From the NCBI GenBank assembly GCA_003141435.1, contig PLLW01000034.1, forward strand, positions 1,809-51,030: a DNA stretch of 49,222 nt, read 5' to 3'. The notes beneath the pieces were generated by a model that was not told the DNA's origin, did not search any database, and saw only the letters and a list, made by a program, of their open reading frames with translations. A program made the translations under genes and the position numbers. The DNA comes from Ignavibacteriales bacterium. Its GTDB lineage: Bacteria > Bacteroidota > Ignavibacteria > Ignavibacteriales > Ignavibacteriaceae. Below are positions 35,543 to 44,310 of the stretch, piece after piece (position 1 is the first letter of the stretch; each line of letters starts with the position of its first letter).

Positions 35543-36118
35543 GTGATGGGTCAATGGATACAATTAATGGGTTCCACAATAATCTCGGGTTACATAATAT
35601 TTATAATACTTAATTTAAATTCAACAATGTCATCCACCACTTCGCGATACTACCAAAATTCACTTAATCAAAGAAACGCCATTACAATAGGACAGACTGT
35701 TGAATACGATTTTTACAAGATCGGTTTTAATACTTCAGGCAATAAAATTCTGCAGGCTGATTCGAGTACATTAAAATTTGTTTGTGACCTGAATAACGCC
35801 GGGGGTAGTGATACAATGACTTATTCTTTAAGCGCTACAGGGAAGGTTAGCAATACCCCTAATCCAAATGACAAGCTATTGTACAGACAACATAACAGCG
35901 GGACATCATATTCTCTCGGGACAGTTACGCGTTTCTACATGCAATATTACGATTCCCTGTTAAATAATCTGAGCTACACTTCACTTACGAGTCAAACCAC
36001 CAGGTCAACTATAAGAGTAATCAGAGCGTATATAAAAACTGAAATTGCCTCACAAGCGGATAAATCTTATTATCCTTTGGAATGGCAAAAAGATTTTAAA
36101 CCAAGAAACATGAAGTAG
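35543..36118 (+). CDS. Membrane-anchored pilin-like protein 2
   Basis: 191 aa. N-terminal helix about 8-27 ('LMGSTIISGYIIFIILNLNS'), then Ser/Thr/Tyr-rich beta region ('LKFVCDLNNAGGSDTMTYSL'). ATG choice: 'gtgatgATGGGTC', where 35543 gives MMGQ; the GTG two codons earlier is possible. No catalytic motif. Translated directly after gene 1; a minor pilin-like role is inferred from shared layout. Confidence 0.63.
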   Translation: MMGQWIQLMGSTIISGYIIFIILNLNSTMSSTTSRYYQNSLNQRNAITIGQTVEYDFYKIGFNTSGNKILQADSSTLKFVCDLNNAGGSDTMTYSLSATGKVSNTPNPNDKLLYRQHNSGTSYSLGTVTRFYMQYYDSLLNNLSYTSLTSQTTRSTIRVIRAYIKTEIASQADKSYYPLEWQKDFKPRNMK

Positions 36119-36124
36119 AGAATT

Positions 36125-37225
36125 ATGGGAAGCTACACTTTAATGTATATCGTCGGAACTTTACTTATTTTTTTAATTATTGTTGTGAGCGTTAACCGTC
36201 TACTTTCAGATCAATCCACATCCTCGTTCAATTATTATGAGTCACTACAAGCCCGAAACATAGGCAACACAATGGTTGCGATGATCACTTCAAGAATTTC
36301 GGACAGCTCCAGTTACCGTGCAACAACGGTTCAAACTCAAAATTTATTTTCAGGGCAAGCCAAGTATTATGTAAAAGATACACTGGTATCGCCGGATTCT
36401 CTGATTAAAATAAATGTTACTTCAACATATATGGGGCAAACTCATAATATGATAGTACTTTTGCCAAAAAATACTTCGAATGCACTTCCTCCAGCATTTC
36501 AATATCCTTTATTTTCCGGAGGAGCTATGAACATATCCGGAGGAGTTTCAGTAAGCTCGAGCAATGCCAATGCCAACGTTATGACAAATAGTAGTTTTAC
36601 AATGAGCGGCGGCAGTACAGTTAAGGGATTTGTCGGTTACGGGACCACAGTATCAGGCGGGTCGAGCATTGCTCCGTATTCGAATCCCCAGAGTTTACCG
36701 ACTTCTTCAAAAATTTCCGCTATTGCTGTACCAACATTTAACCCTGACAACTACAAAAGTATTGCAACTCAAGTTTATAGCGGAGACTACAGTATCGGCT
36801 ATCAGGGTCTTTCTCTTGGAACAAAAACATCTCCGGCTATAGTCTATGTGGGAGGTAATCTTTCATTTTCCGGTGGTGCTATAATTTCGGGCAGTATCAT
36901 TTTTGTGGTAAAAGGTACAATAACAATAGGCAACGGTGCTTCTTTTAGCGCATATGACCACACGACCAGTTATTTCGGTTTGTATTCTGTTGGTAATATA
37001 ATAGCAAACGGTGGAGCAGTGATTTATGCCCAGATGCTTTCTTTGGGCAGTATTAATATTTCAAACGGAACAAGTATCGGCGGCAGCGCTGCGGCAGCAG
37101 GGACTATGACAATAAGCGGTGGAAGTAATATAGGTATTCCTGCTTCGCTTGCTTTAACAAACACGATTTGGAGTAACCCCCAAGCTACCGGCAGACCAAT
37201 GACAGCTAAATCTTACTACGAATGA
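36125..37225 (+). CDS. Membrane-anchored pilin-like protein 3 with beta-helix domain
   Basis: 366 aa. N-terminal helix about 6-26 ('LMYIVGTLLIFLIIVVSVNRL'). From about 135 on, a repeating pattern of short hydrophobic strands and Gly/Ser/Asn turns ('MNISGGVSVSSSNANANVMT', 'SFTMSGGSTVKGFVGYGTTV', 'NIIANGGAVIYAQMLSLGSI', 'GTMTISGGSNIGIPAS') forms a right-handed beta-helix like those of bactofilins and PilX-type (DUF7305-like) tips. It could be a tip or spine protein of a surface filament. Confidence 0.68.
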   Translation: MGSYTLMYIVGTLLIFLIIVVSVNRLLSDQSTSSFNYYESLQARNIGNTMVAMITSRISDSSSYRATTVQTQNLFSGQAKYYVKDTLVSPDSLIKINVTSTYMGQTHNMIVLLPKNTSNALPPAFQYPLFSGGAMNISGGVSVSSSNANANVMTNSSFTMSGGSTVKGFVGYGTTVSGGSSIAPYSNPQSLPTSSKISAIAVPTFNPDNYKSIATQVYSGDYSIGYQGLSLGTKTSPAIVYVGGNLSFSGGAIISGSIIFVVKGTITIGNGASFSAYDHTTSYFGLYSVGNIIANGGAVIYAQMLSLGSINISNGTSIGGSAAAAGTMTISGGSNIGIPASLALTNTIWSNPQATGRPMTAKSYYE

Positions 37226-37306
37226 TATCAATCTTCAGAGAAGCTGATAGAAAATTTACCAATGATTAAGCAGGGCGAGGATTGAGAAAATATCGATAAT
37301 GATGAG

Positions 37307-37345
37307 GGTTGGGGAGAAACAGGCAACATTAGAAATGGAAAATGA
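37307..37345 (+). pseudogene. C-terminal relic of a Thivi_2564-type small membrane protein gene
   Basis: In one frame this reads GWGETGNIRNGK-stop, close to the end of the intact 64-aa protein at 42542-42736 (GWGEVGNIRIGR-stop). No start or membrane part is left. It lies directly upstream of the sugar permease gene. Confidence 0.5.
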
Positions 37346-37410
37346 CGGGATACGCGCAATGAAAGTTGTGCAGAGTTTTCGTAATGTTGTTTATTATTTC
37401 GGAGGAAGGA

Positions 37411-38643
37411 ATGAAAATAAATTATTATTTAGTAGGATTGATTTTTTTAACTTTCTTTGTCATTTCCTTTATAACAAACATTTTAGGGGCTCTTAATCCT
37501 GACATAATTAATAGCTTTAAATTAAGTTTAACATTTTCTGCTTTTCTACCATTTGCATTTTTCATAGCGTACGGAGTTATGTCAATCCCGGCAGGGATTC
37601 TTGTTGAAAGATACAAAGAGAAAAAGATAATGATTTCTGCTTTTGTGATTGCTTTTCTTGGTTCATTGCTTTTTTCACTTTTCCCCTCTTATTCTATTTT
37701 TATCATTTCACTGTTTTTAATGGGATCCGGAATGGCGATGCTTCAAGTGGCAATTAACCCATTGCTAAGAGTTTCTGGGGGAGAGAAACATTTCGCATTT
37801 AATTCTGTAATGGCTCAATTAATATTTGGCGGCGCTTCATTCTTAGCTCCTATGTTCTTGACCTACCTGATATTAAATAAAACCATTTTCGCAAAACTAG
37901 TTCCAGCTAATCTTCCCTGGGTATCGCTTTATTGGGTATTTACATGGATACTACTCTTAATGGTTGTCGTGATAGTTATTTCTAAATTTCCAAATGTTGA
38001 AAGAAAAGAAGATGAAAGGACAGGAACGTGGGGCACGCACAAAACCTTATTTAATCAAAAAGTAGTCATTCTATATTTCATAGGAATTTTTTCGTATGTG
38101 GGGACTGAACAAGGCGTATCTTACTGGATTTCAAAGTTTTTATTTACTTATCATAACTACGATCCAATAACGGTTGGTTCATCGATTGTCGGCTGGTTTT
38201 GGGGAATGATGTCGATTGGGTGCTTAATCGGACTGGTTCTATTAAAGTTTTTTGACAGCAGGAAAATTTTAATAAGCGCAGTAATTTTTGCTGCGATTTT
38301 TTTAACGGCAGCATTATTTGGTGCAGGAAACGTTGCGCTTATTGCATTTCCGATGGTTGGATTTTCGCTTTCGGTAATGTGGTCGATCATTTTTTCATTG
38401 GCACTCAATTCAGTTGACAAACATCATGGATCATTTTCAGGAATTTTGTGCACGGCAATAATCGGAGGAGCGGTAGTACAACTATTTATCGGCTGGTTAG
38501 GGGACACATTCGGTTTAAGAGCCGGAATGTCGTTCATATACATAACACTGGCATATATGTTGTTCATAGGAATTTGGGCTAATCCAATTATTACCAACGA
38601 AACAATAAGACTTAAAAAAAATAGCCGGGGAGAAAGGACATGA
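37411..38643 (+). CDS. FHS-family (FucP/GluP-like) sugar MFS permease
   Basis: 410 aa from ATG 37411, which has an excellent ribosome site 'ggaggaagga'; the frame runs back to 37366 but that start is poor. Twelve hydrophobic segments, with 'LSLTFSAFLPFAFFIAYGVMSIPAGILVERYKEKK' (motif A 'GILVERYKEKK') and 'GMAMLQVAINPLLR' typical of FHS H+/sugar symporters. It shares ATGA with the ROK kinase, so imported hexose is probably phosphorylated at once. Confidence 0.92.
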   Translation: MKINYYLVGLIFLTFFVISFITNILGALNPDIINSFKLSLTFSAFLPFAFFIAYGVMSIPAGILVERYKEKKIMISAFVIAFLGSLLFSLFPSYSIFIISLFLMGSGMAMLQVAINPLLRVSGGEKHFAFNSVMAQLIFGGASFLAPMFLTYLILNKTIFAKLVPANLPWVSLYWVFTWILLLMVVVIVISKFPNVERKEDERTGTWGTHKTLFNQKVVILYFIGIFSYVGTEQGVSYWISKFLFTYHNYDPITVGSSIVGWFWGMMSIGCLIGLVLLKFFDSRKILISAVIFAAIFLTAALFGAGNVALIAFPMVGFSLSVMWSIIFSLALNSVDKHHGSFSGILCTAIIGGAVVQLFIGWLGDTFGLRAGMSFIYITLAYMLFIGIWANPIITNETIRLKKNSRGERT

Positions 38644-39482
38644 AAGTGATTGGAATTGATATTGGCGGGACCAATCTCCGTGCCGGATTAGTGGAAGATG
38701 ACGTTATAGTCCGGATTGAATCATTAAAAATAAAAAAAGCCGGTAGTGAGACTGAGATCATGGAGGATTTGAATTTACTAATCGAAAAATTTCTGAGCGA
38801 TAAAATTGCCGGCATAGGCATTGGGGTTCCGAGTATAGTTGATCCAGAGAAAGGGATCGTATATGATGCAACGAACATCCCTGCATGGAAAGAAGTTCAT
38901 TTGAAAGAACAAATCGAAGCAAAATATAACATTCCGGTATATGTAAATAATGATGCAAATTGCTTTGTTATGGGGGAAAAGTATTTTGGCAAGGTGAAAG
39001 CATACAGTAATATAGTTGGATTAATAATTGGGACAGGATTAGGTTCAGGTCTTGTTCTTAATAATCTTTTATATGCGGGAGAGAATTGCGGTGCCGGAGA
39101 ATTCGGGATGATACCATTCAGAGAACATGATTTTGAATATTACTGCAGCGGCCAGTTTTTTGAGAATGCATACGGAGTATCGGGAGAAGAAATAAAGCAA
39201 AGAGCGGAAGGTGGAGATGTCAAGGCATTAGAAATTTTTGCCCAGTTCGGATCGAACTTAGGTGAAGCAATTAAAGTGATAATGCTTGCGGTTGACCCTG
39301 AAATATTTATTCTAGGGGGGTCAGCAAGTAAATCTTATGAATTTTTCAAAGACGCTATGTGGAAGAGCATCAGAAAATTTCTTTATGTGCATTCATCAGA
39401 TAAAATTAAAGTTGAAGTCTCTGAAACAAATCACATCGCTATACTTGGAGCAGCGGCTCTATATTATGAGGGGAGGGGATAA
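38640..39482 (+). CDS. ROK-family sugar kinase (glucokinase-like)
   Basis: 280 aa. 'GIDIGGTNLRAGLV' (5-18) is the ATP phosphate loop, 'VNNDANCFVMGE' contains the catalytic Asp, 'IGTGLGSGLVLNN' the second phosphate motif. The usual C-x-C-G-x-x-G-C-x-E zinc motif is reduced ('EYYCSGQFFENAYG'), which happens in some ROK kinases. Starts within the stop of the permease gene, forming a sugar uptake and activation pair. Confidence 0.9.
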   Translation: MKVIGIDIGGTNLRAGLVEDDVIVRIESLKIKKAGSETEIMEDLNLLIEKFLSDKIAGIGIGVPSIVDPEKGIVYDATNIPAWKEVHLKEQIEAKYNIPVYVNNDANCFVMGEKYFGKVKAYSNIVGLIIGTGLGSGLVLNNLLYAGENCGAGEFGMIPFREHDFEYYCSGQFFENAYGVSGEEIKQRAEGGDVKALEIFAQFGSNLGEAIKVIMLAVDPEIFILGGSASKSYEFFKDAMWKSIRKFLYVHSSDKIKVEVSETNHIAILGAAALYYEGRG

Positions 39483-39487
39483 ATATT

Positions 39488-40657
39488 TTAAGGCTTTAAA
39501 TATTTCAGAGCTAAGCAGGTTATATCATCCGACTGTCCAAAACCGTTAGTATGAGATTGAACATTACATATAATTTTGTCTACCAATTTATCAGCGCTAA
39601 CGGTATGGCAATTTTGAAGAGAATCAACCAGTCGTTGTTCCAGAAATTCCTCTTCATTTTTATTGAATGCTTCCGTAACACCATCTGTATAGAAGAATAA
39701 ACAATCATCCGGTTTAAGCATTAAGATATGGGATTCATATCCAGCATTCTGCATTGTTCCCAATAAAATCCCTCCGATATTGTCAAGCTGACTTATCTTT
39801 CCATCTGCGGAAATTAAATAGGGAGAGTTATGCCCCCCATTTGAATACTCAAACGCTCCGTTTCTTAAATCAAGCACACCATAAAAAACCGTGACGAACA
39901 TATTTGACGGGCTTTGATCAACCAGCATATTATTAACTTCAGATAAAACATTATCAGGCGGCATTCCTTTTAGGGCTGTAGCTTTTAACAAAGTTTTAGA
40001 GACAGCCATAAGCAGGGCGGATGCAATGCCGTTTCCCATTACATCACCTATTATGATTCCGAGCCTATATTCATCAATAAGAAAGAAATCATAAAGATCA
40101 CCACCGATTTCTTTAGCGGGAATCATTTTTGCATATATATCGAACTCTTTTCTGCCAAGAAATGCCGGAAAGGATTTGGGCAGAATTGAAGACTGGATTG
40201 CAGTAGCAATATCAAGTTCCTTTTTAAGAGCAATTAATTTATCATGCGCTGCAAGAACTATTTTATAGTGCTCAATTTCTTTCAAAGACTTTTCAATTGT
40301 TATCTCGAGATCATTCAAATCGATAGGCTTAGTAATAAAATCATAAGCTCCCCTGTTCATAGCGGTTCTAATATTTTCCATATCGCCGTAAGCTGAAACG
40401 ATAATGGACCTTAATAATTTATTATTCAGTTCATTAATTTTGGAAAGGAGGGTAAGTCCGTCCATGACAGGCATATTGATATCAGTAAGGATCAGATTAA
40501 CTGAAGAGCTATTGGAAATAACCTCTAATGCCTCCACTCCATTTTTAGCAAACACAAATGAATATTCCTTTGCGGCGATCTTTTTACGAAACCTTTGAAG
40601 TATCAGAAGTTCCAGGTCGGGTTCATCATCAACGACAAGAATATTAACCGTTTCCAT
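39488..40657 (-). CDS. Response regulator fused to PP2C-type phosphatase (RsbU-like)
   Basis: 389 aa. Receiver domain 1-125 with acidic 'VVDDEPD', D59 ('LILTDINMP'), and K in 'DFITKPIDL'. A short coiled linker ('LKKELDIATAIQSSILP') leads to a SpoIIE/RsbU phosphatase: 'AKEIGGDLYDFF', 'GDVMGNGIASALLM', 'NGGHNSPYL' and the closing 'GQSDDITCLALKY'. It would dephosphorylate an anti-sigma-factor antagonist in response to its kinase. The kinase gene lies 19 bp upstream. Confidence 0.93.
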   Translation of the reverse strand: METVNILVVDDEPDLELLILQRFRKKIAAKEYSFVFAKNGVEALEVISNSSSVNLILTDINMPVMDGLTLLSKINELNNKLLRSIIVSAYGDMENIRTAMNRGAYDFITKPIDLNDLEITIEKSLKEIEHYKIVLAAHDKLIALKKELDIATAIQSSILPKSFPAFLGRKEFDIYAKMIPAKEIGGDLYDFFLIDEYRLGIIIGDVMGNGIASALLMAVSKTLLKATALKGMPPDNVLSEVNNMLVDQSPSNMFVTVFYGVLDLRNGAFEYSNGGHNSPYLISADGKISQLDNIGGILLGTMQNAGYESHILMLKPDDCLFFYTDGVTEAFNKNEEEFLEQRLVDSLQNCHTVSADKLVDKIICNVQSHTNGFGQSDDITCLALKYLKP

Positions 40658-40676
40658 TTCTATATTAATTTGATTT

Positions 40677-42293
40677 CTATTTAGTTAAAGTGATAATAAA
40701 CTCAGTATAACTGCCTTCTTCGCTCTCAAACTTAATTTCACCCGAATTCTGCTTTACGATTATGTCATAACTGATAGACAGCCCAAGTCCAGTACCCTCG
40801 CCAGCCGGTTTAGTAGTAAAAAACGGATTAAAAAGTTTATCTCTTATTTTAGCGGGGATCCCATCGCCGTTGTCACGGATGCGGATTTCAACTTTGCCCT
40901 GTAAATTTTTAGTAGAGACTTTAAGTGCGGGAACGAAATCAGGTCCACACTTATACTTTTTTTCACTTGCAGCATAGCAGGCATTATTAATTATATTCAG
41001 GAAAACTCTACTGATATCCTGCGGGACGATTATTATTTTTTCTAATGAGTCGTCATAATTTTTTTCTATAGTAATATTAAAATCAATATTCTGTGCTTTT
41101 AAACCATGATAAGCAAGAGTGACGTCCTGATCGAGAAGTTCATTTATGCTGGTTAGTGCCTTTTCGCCGGAACTTCCCCGGGAATGCAGGAGCATACCTT
41201 TTACAATAGAATCAGCGCGTTTGCCATGGTTATTTATTATTTCAAGATTTTGTTTTATATCTTCAACCATTGACATTGCCTTTTCTTTATTACCATTCTC
41301 CAATTCTATTTTCATTTCATCCAGCAGTTCACAGGACAGATCAGAAAAATTATTGACAAAGTTGAGAGGATTTCTTATTTCATGAGCAATACCGGCAGTT
41401 AAAGCACCGAGGGAAGCTAGTTTTTCCTGGGTTAAAAGCTGTTCCTGGGATCTAATAATCTCTTCATTTTTCTCCTGCAATATTTGAATTGCCTGAGCTT
41501 TAGATATTGCAGAAACCGCATGTTCCCTAAACCTGTTAAGCAATCCAGCCGCCGCCCGATCAAACGCCTTTTCATCATTGAAGCTATCGAACACAACATA
41601 TGCCTCGGTAACGTCATCTTTTTCTACAGCCATAACCAACATGGATTTAGCTTTATAAATATTTGAAAGCTTATCATCTCCGAATAAATTATCGGTGTTT
41701 TTTATTATATAAATTCCCTTTTCAATCTCTTCAGATGTTGAGGTATAGCGTTTTTTTAATTCTTCAGGAGTGAATGAAACATTTTCAAGATCCTTAATAG
41801 TATAGCCGGCAGTAAAAGCTACTTTAAAGAGGTTATCATTTTTATTAAGCAAAAATACCGCAGCTTTTTCACCCAGAGGTATTAGGTTTAAGGTTTGTTT
41901 AAGCAAGGAATTAAATAAGTCATCGAGGTTTTCGGCACGGTTGATTATTTTTACCAATCTATCAACTGTTTCAAGCTCATCGGCCTGATTTTTAATCAGT
42001 TCAGCTTCGCGGAGTTCAGCTTTCTTACTTTCTATATTTATTACTCTACGGCGCATAACCCTGTCGACAATAATTATTCCAGTAATGAACAAAACACTAT
42101 AAAGGATATAAGCCCACCATGAAAAATACCAGCCAGGCATTATTTTAAAAGGAAAGACCTCTTGCTTACCGATTTCCTGCTGTTGATAATCTGAGGTTTG
42201 ACTAAATGAAACCGATAGAAGCGAGAGAAACAGTATAAGGGTGAAGTAAAAGAGAGCATAAATCTTAAAGGAAGTTTTAATTTTTATAATCAT
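40677..42293 (-). CDS. Membrane histidine kinase with GAF domain and vestigial Y_Y_Y/propeller end
   Basis: 538 aa. Signal peptide (1-31), a short outside stretch, TM helix about 60-80 with 'PGWYFSWWAYILYSVLF', then a coiled segment, a GAF domain (about 105-268), HisKA with H304 ('AGIAHEIRNPLNF') and HATPase ('NIINNACYA', 'RDNGDGIP', 'GEGTGLGLSISYD'). The 'PGWYxxWWAYxLY' piece normally ends a Y_Y_Y domain after two beta-propellers; those are missing here. Upstream of the RsbU-like regulator, it likely phosphorylates D59 of that protein. Confidence 0.9.
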   Translation of the reverse strand: MIIKIKTSFKIYALFYFTLILFLSLLSVSFSQTSDYQQQEIGKQEVFPFKIMPGWYFSWWAYILYSVLFITGIIIVDRVMRRRVINIESKKAELREAELIKNQADELETVDRLVKIINRAENLDDLFNSLLKQTLNLIPLGEKAAVFLLNKNDNLFKVAFTAGYTIKDLENVSFTPEELKKRYTSTSEEIEKGIYIIKNTDNLFGDDKLSNIYKAKSMLVMAVEKDDVTEAYVVFDSFNDEKAFDRAAAGLLNRFREHAVSAISKAQAIQILQEKNEEIIRSQEQLLTQEKLASLGALTAGIAHEIRNPLNFVNNFSDLSCELLDEMKIELENGNKEKAMSMVEDIKQNLEIINNHGKRADSIVKGMLLHSRGSSGEKALTSINELLDQDVTLAYHGLKAQNIDFNITIEKNYDDSLEKIIIVPQDISRVFLNIINNACYAASEKKYKCGPDFVPALKVSTKNLQGKVEIRIRDNGDGIPAKIRDKLFNPFFTTKPAGEGTGLGLSISYDIIVKQNSGEIKFESEEGSYTEFIITLTK

Positions 42294-42440
42294 CTCCTGT
42301 TACGCTTAAAATATTTAATAGAAAATAAATGTTAATATTGACGGTATTTTTTTATTAGGGAGTTATTCTACCAAATTCTATTTGCCGCTGGTATGATGTT
42401 TATCAATATTTTAAGCATATAATAATAAATGTGCTGCAGA

Positions 42441-42453
42441 AAAGGTGTAGTTC
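42441..42453. repeat. Intergenic word shared with 17914-17926
   Basis: 'aaaggtgtagttc' followed by 'cttttccatccc' closely resembles 17914-17938. Both copies lie in gene-free spacers next to two-component genes. It may mark a decayed repeat family. Confidence 0.45.
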
Positions 42454-42541
42454 CTTTTCCATCCCAATGGACTATTGATTAAAATTAGAGATGTCCCGAT
42501 ATTTTATAAAGATATAGGAACAAAATAAAGAAGGAGTAATC

Positions 42542-42736
42542 ATGTCACTTATCAGTTTAGTTTTAACGCTTATTGTAATTGGGGTGTTATTATGGCTCAT
42601 TAACACATACATTCCGATGGATGCCAAGATCAAGAAGATTATAAATGTTGTAGTAGTAGTTGCAGTAATAATCTGGGTACTTGGATTATTTATCGGAGGC
42701 TGGGGAGAAGTTGGCAATATTAGAATTGGGAGATGA
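42542..42736 (+). CDS. Thivi_2564-family small membrane protein
   Basis: 64 aa with two transmembrane helices (about 3-22 and 33-53) and a short cationic loop 'MDAKIKKI' between them. 'GLFIGGWGEVGNIRIGR' ends the chain. The family is small, conserved and without known function. A strong ribosome site 'aaggag' lies 7-12 bases before the ATG. A relic of a second copy is seen at 37307. Confidence 0.78.
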   Translation: MSLISLVLTLIVIGVLLWLINTYIPMDAKIKKIINVVVVVAVIIWVLGLFIGGWGEVGNIRIGR

Positions 42737-42785
42737 TCATAATTTTTACTCCGTTTAATTTATTATAAAATAATTTTTAATTTGC

Positions 42786-43853
42786 CTAATAATCGGTATA
42801 ACCTTTTTCGCCGGGAGTGTAGAAAGTACTGGTATCGGCTTCCTGAAGCTGTAAGCCAAGCTTTAATTTATTAACGAGATCGGGATTAGAAATAAAATAT
42901 CTTCCAAAAGCAACCAGGTCACCTTTCTTTTCTTTAAGGTCCAGTTCTGCTTTAAGGGCATCATATCCTCCGGCAAGGATTATAGTTCCTTTAAAATTTT
43001 CACGTATAGCAATTTTAACAGAGGGTTTAACTTCAGGAGCTCCTAATGAGCTATGATCGAGGACGTGAATATAAACTAATCCAATTGCGCTTAGTTTTTT
43101 TGCGAGCAGGGGATAAGTTTCATCTATTTCATTATACATTCCCATTCCGCTTGCAGCACCGTAAGGCAATACCCTAATTCCGAGTTTATCACCGCCAATA
43201 ACATCGGCGGTCTTTTGGGCAATCTCCAGGACGAAACGAATCCGGTTTTCAATAGTACCCCCATATTGATCAGTACGTTTATTAACTGTTGGGTTTATAA
43301 ATTGTTCGATTAAATATCCATTTGCGCCATGAAGTTCGATACCATCGAAGCCAGCTTCAACAGCAAGCTCTGCACTCTTTACGAACTCCCCGATTGTATT
43401 CTGAATATCGTCATAAGTCATTGCCTGTGGAACAGGATAAGGCTGCAATTGCTTTTGATCTGTCCATATTTCTCCTTTAAGTATTTCTGCTGAAGAAGAA
43501 AATATTTTAGCATCAGGGGGCATATTGAGCGGATGTGAAACGCGTCCGGTATGCATTAATTGAACAAATATTTTACCGTCCTTTTTATGCACCTGATCAG
43601 TTACATTTTTCCATCCGAGCATTTGTTCCTTGTTGAACAAGCCGGGGATTCGTGCATAGCCAAGTCCATTTGGTGAGGGCGAAGTACCCTCGGTAATTAA
43701 AAGTCCAGCATCAGCGCGCTGGGAATAAAATTCCGCCATCAAATCGTTAGGGATATTGCCGATTGCCCGGCTTCTGGTCATAGGCGCCATGACTATTCTA
43801 TTTTTAAGGGTAACGTACCCCAGATTGTAAGGGCTGAATAAAAGAGTTTCCAT
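42786..43853 (-). CDS. Old-yellow-enzyme family alkene reductase (NemA-like)
   Basis: 355 aa. FMN-dependent reductase using NAD(P)H on electrophilic alkenes or nitro compounds. Visible motifs: 'LKNRIVMAPMTRSRA' (FMN loop), 'QLMHTGRVSH', 'GFDGIELHGANGYLIEQF' with the substrate-binding HxxN, 'NKRTDQYGG', and 'LAGGYD' plus 'FGRYFISNPDL' at the phosphate site. It starts three bases downstream of the ArsR-type regulator stop, so both are probably induced together by electrophile stress. Confidence 0.94.
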   Translation of the reverse strand: METLLFSPYNLGYVTLKNRIVMAPMTRSRAIGNIPNDLMAEFYSQRADAGLLITEGTSPSPNGLGYARIPGLFNKEQMLGWKNVTDQVHKKDGKIFVQLMHTGRVSHPLNMPPDAKIFSSSAEILKGEIWTDQKQLQPYPVPQAMTYDDIQNTIGEFVKSAELAVEAGFDGIELHGANGYLIEQFINPTVNKRTDQYGGTIENRIRFVLEIAQKTADVIGGDKLGIRVLPYGAASGMGMYNEIDETYPLLAKKLSAIGLVYIHVLDHSSLGAPEVKPSVKIAIRENFKGTIILAGGYDALKAELDLKEKKGDLVAFGRYFISNPDLVNKLKLGLQLQEADTSTFYTPGEKGYTDY

Positions 43854-43856
43854 ATA

Positions 43857-44147
43857 CTACTTCCTTTTAATTGAATCGGAAATCATTTTACCAAATGTTT
43901 CCAGTGCTTTTTTATTAACAGATATAATAACATGTCTTCCATCTTTTTCAGTATTTAAAAGTCCTGCGTCAGTAAGTATTTTAATATGATGGGACACCGT
44001 AGGCTGGGAAAGGTCAACTACTTTTTCCGCATCACCGCAGGAAATACTTCCTTTAGCCGCTATTTCCTTCAATATTCTGATCCGGGTTTTATCAGAAAGC
44101 GCTTTGGCAATTTTTACAATATTGTTTTCTTCTGTCTTCATATTCAT
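43857..44147 (-). CDS. ArsR-family winged-helix repressor
   Basis: 96 aa. 'LSDKTRIRILKEIAAKG' and recognition helix 'LSQPTVSHHIKILTDAGLL', then the wing 'EKDGRHVIISV'. The one internal Cys (in 'SISCGDAEKV') has no CxC partner, so classic metal sensing is unlikely; single-cysteine redox or electrophile sensing is possible. The second ATG (44141) may be the true start because an inverted repeat covers the first one. Forms an operon with the OYE reductase. Confidence 0.88.
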   Translation of the reverse strand: MNMKTEENNIVKIAKALSDKTRIRILKEIAAKGSISCGDAEKVVDLSQPTVSHHIKILTDAGLLNTEKDGRHVIISVNKKALETFGKMISDSIKRK

Positions 44148-44169
44148 ATATTGAAATATATCAATATAT
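44146..44169. promoter_or_regulatory. Operator-like inverted repeat at the ArsR gene start
   Basis: ATATATTGA-N6-TCAATATAT, 9-bp perfect arms, overlaps the first ATG of the arsR-like gene. Size and position fit autorepression by a dimeric winged-helix protein. Confidence 0.65.
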
Positions 44170-44310
44170 TATGATGTTGTCAATTACATTCACTTTGGAG
44201 TGTCGTGCGACAAGTTATATGCCTAAAGTTCAGATTTGGTATAAGGGGAATTGAGCAGGTTTTGGATAGTTTTGATGAGTTTATTTTGAAATTAGGCTGG
44301 AAGGTTTGCT

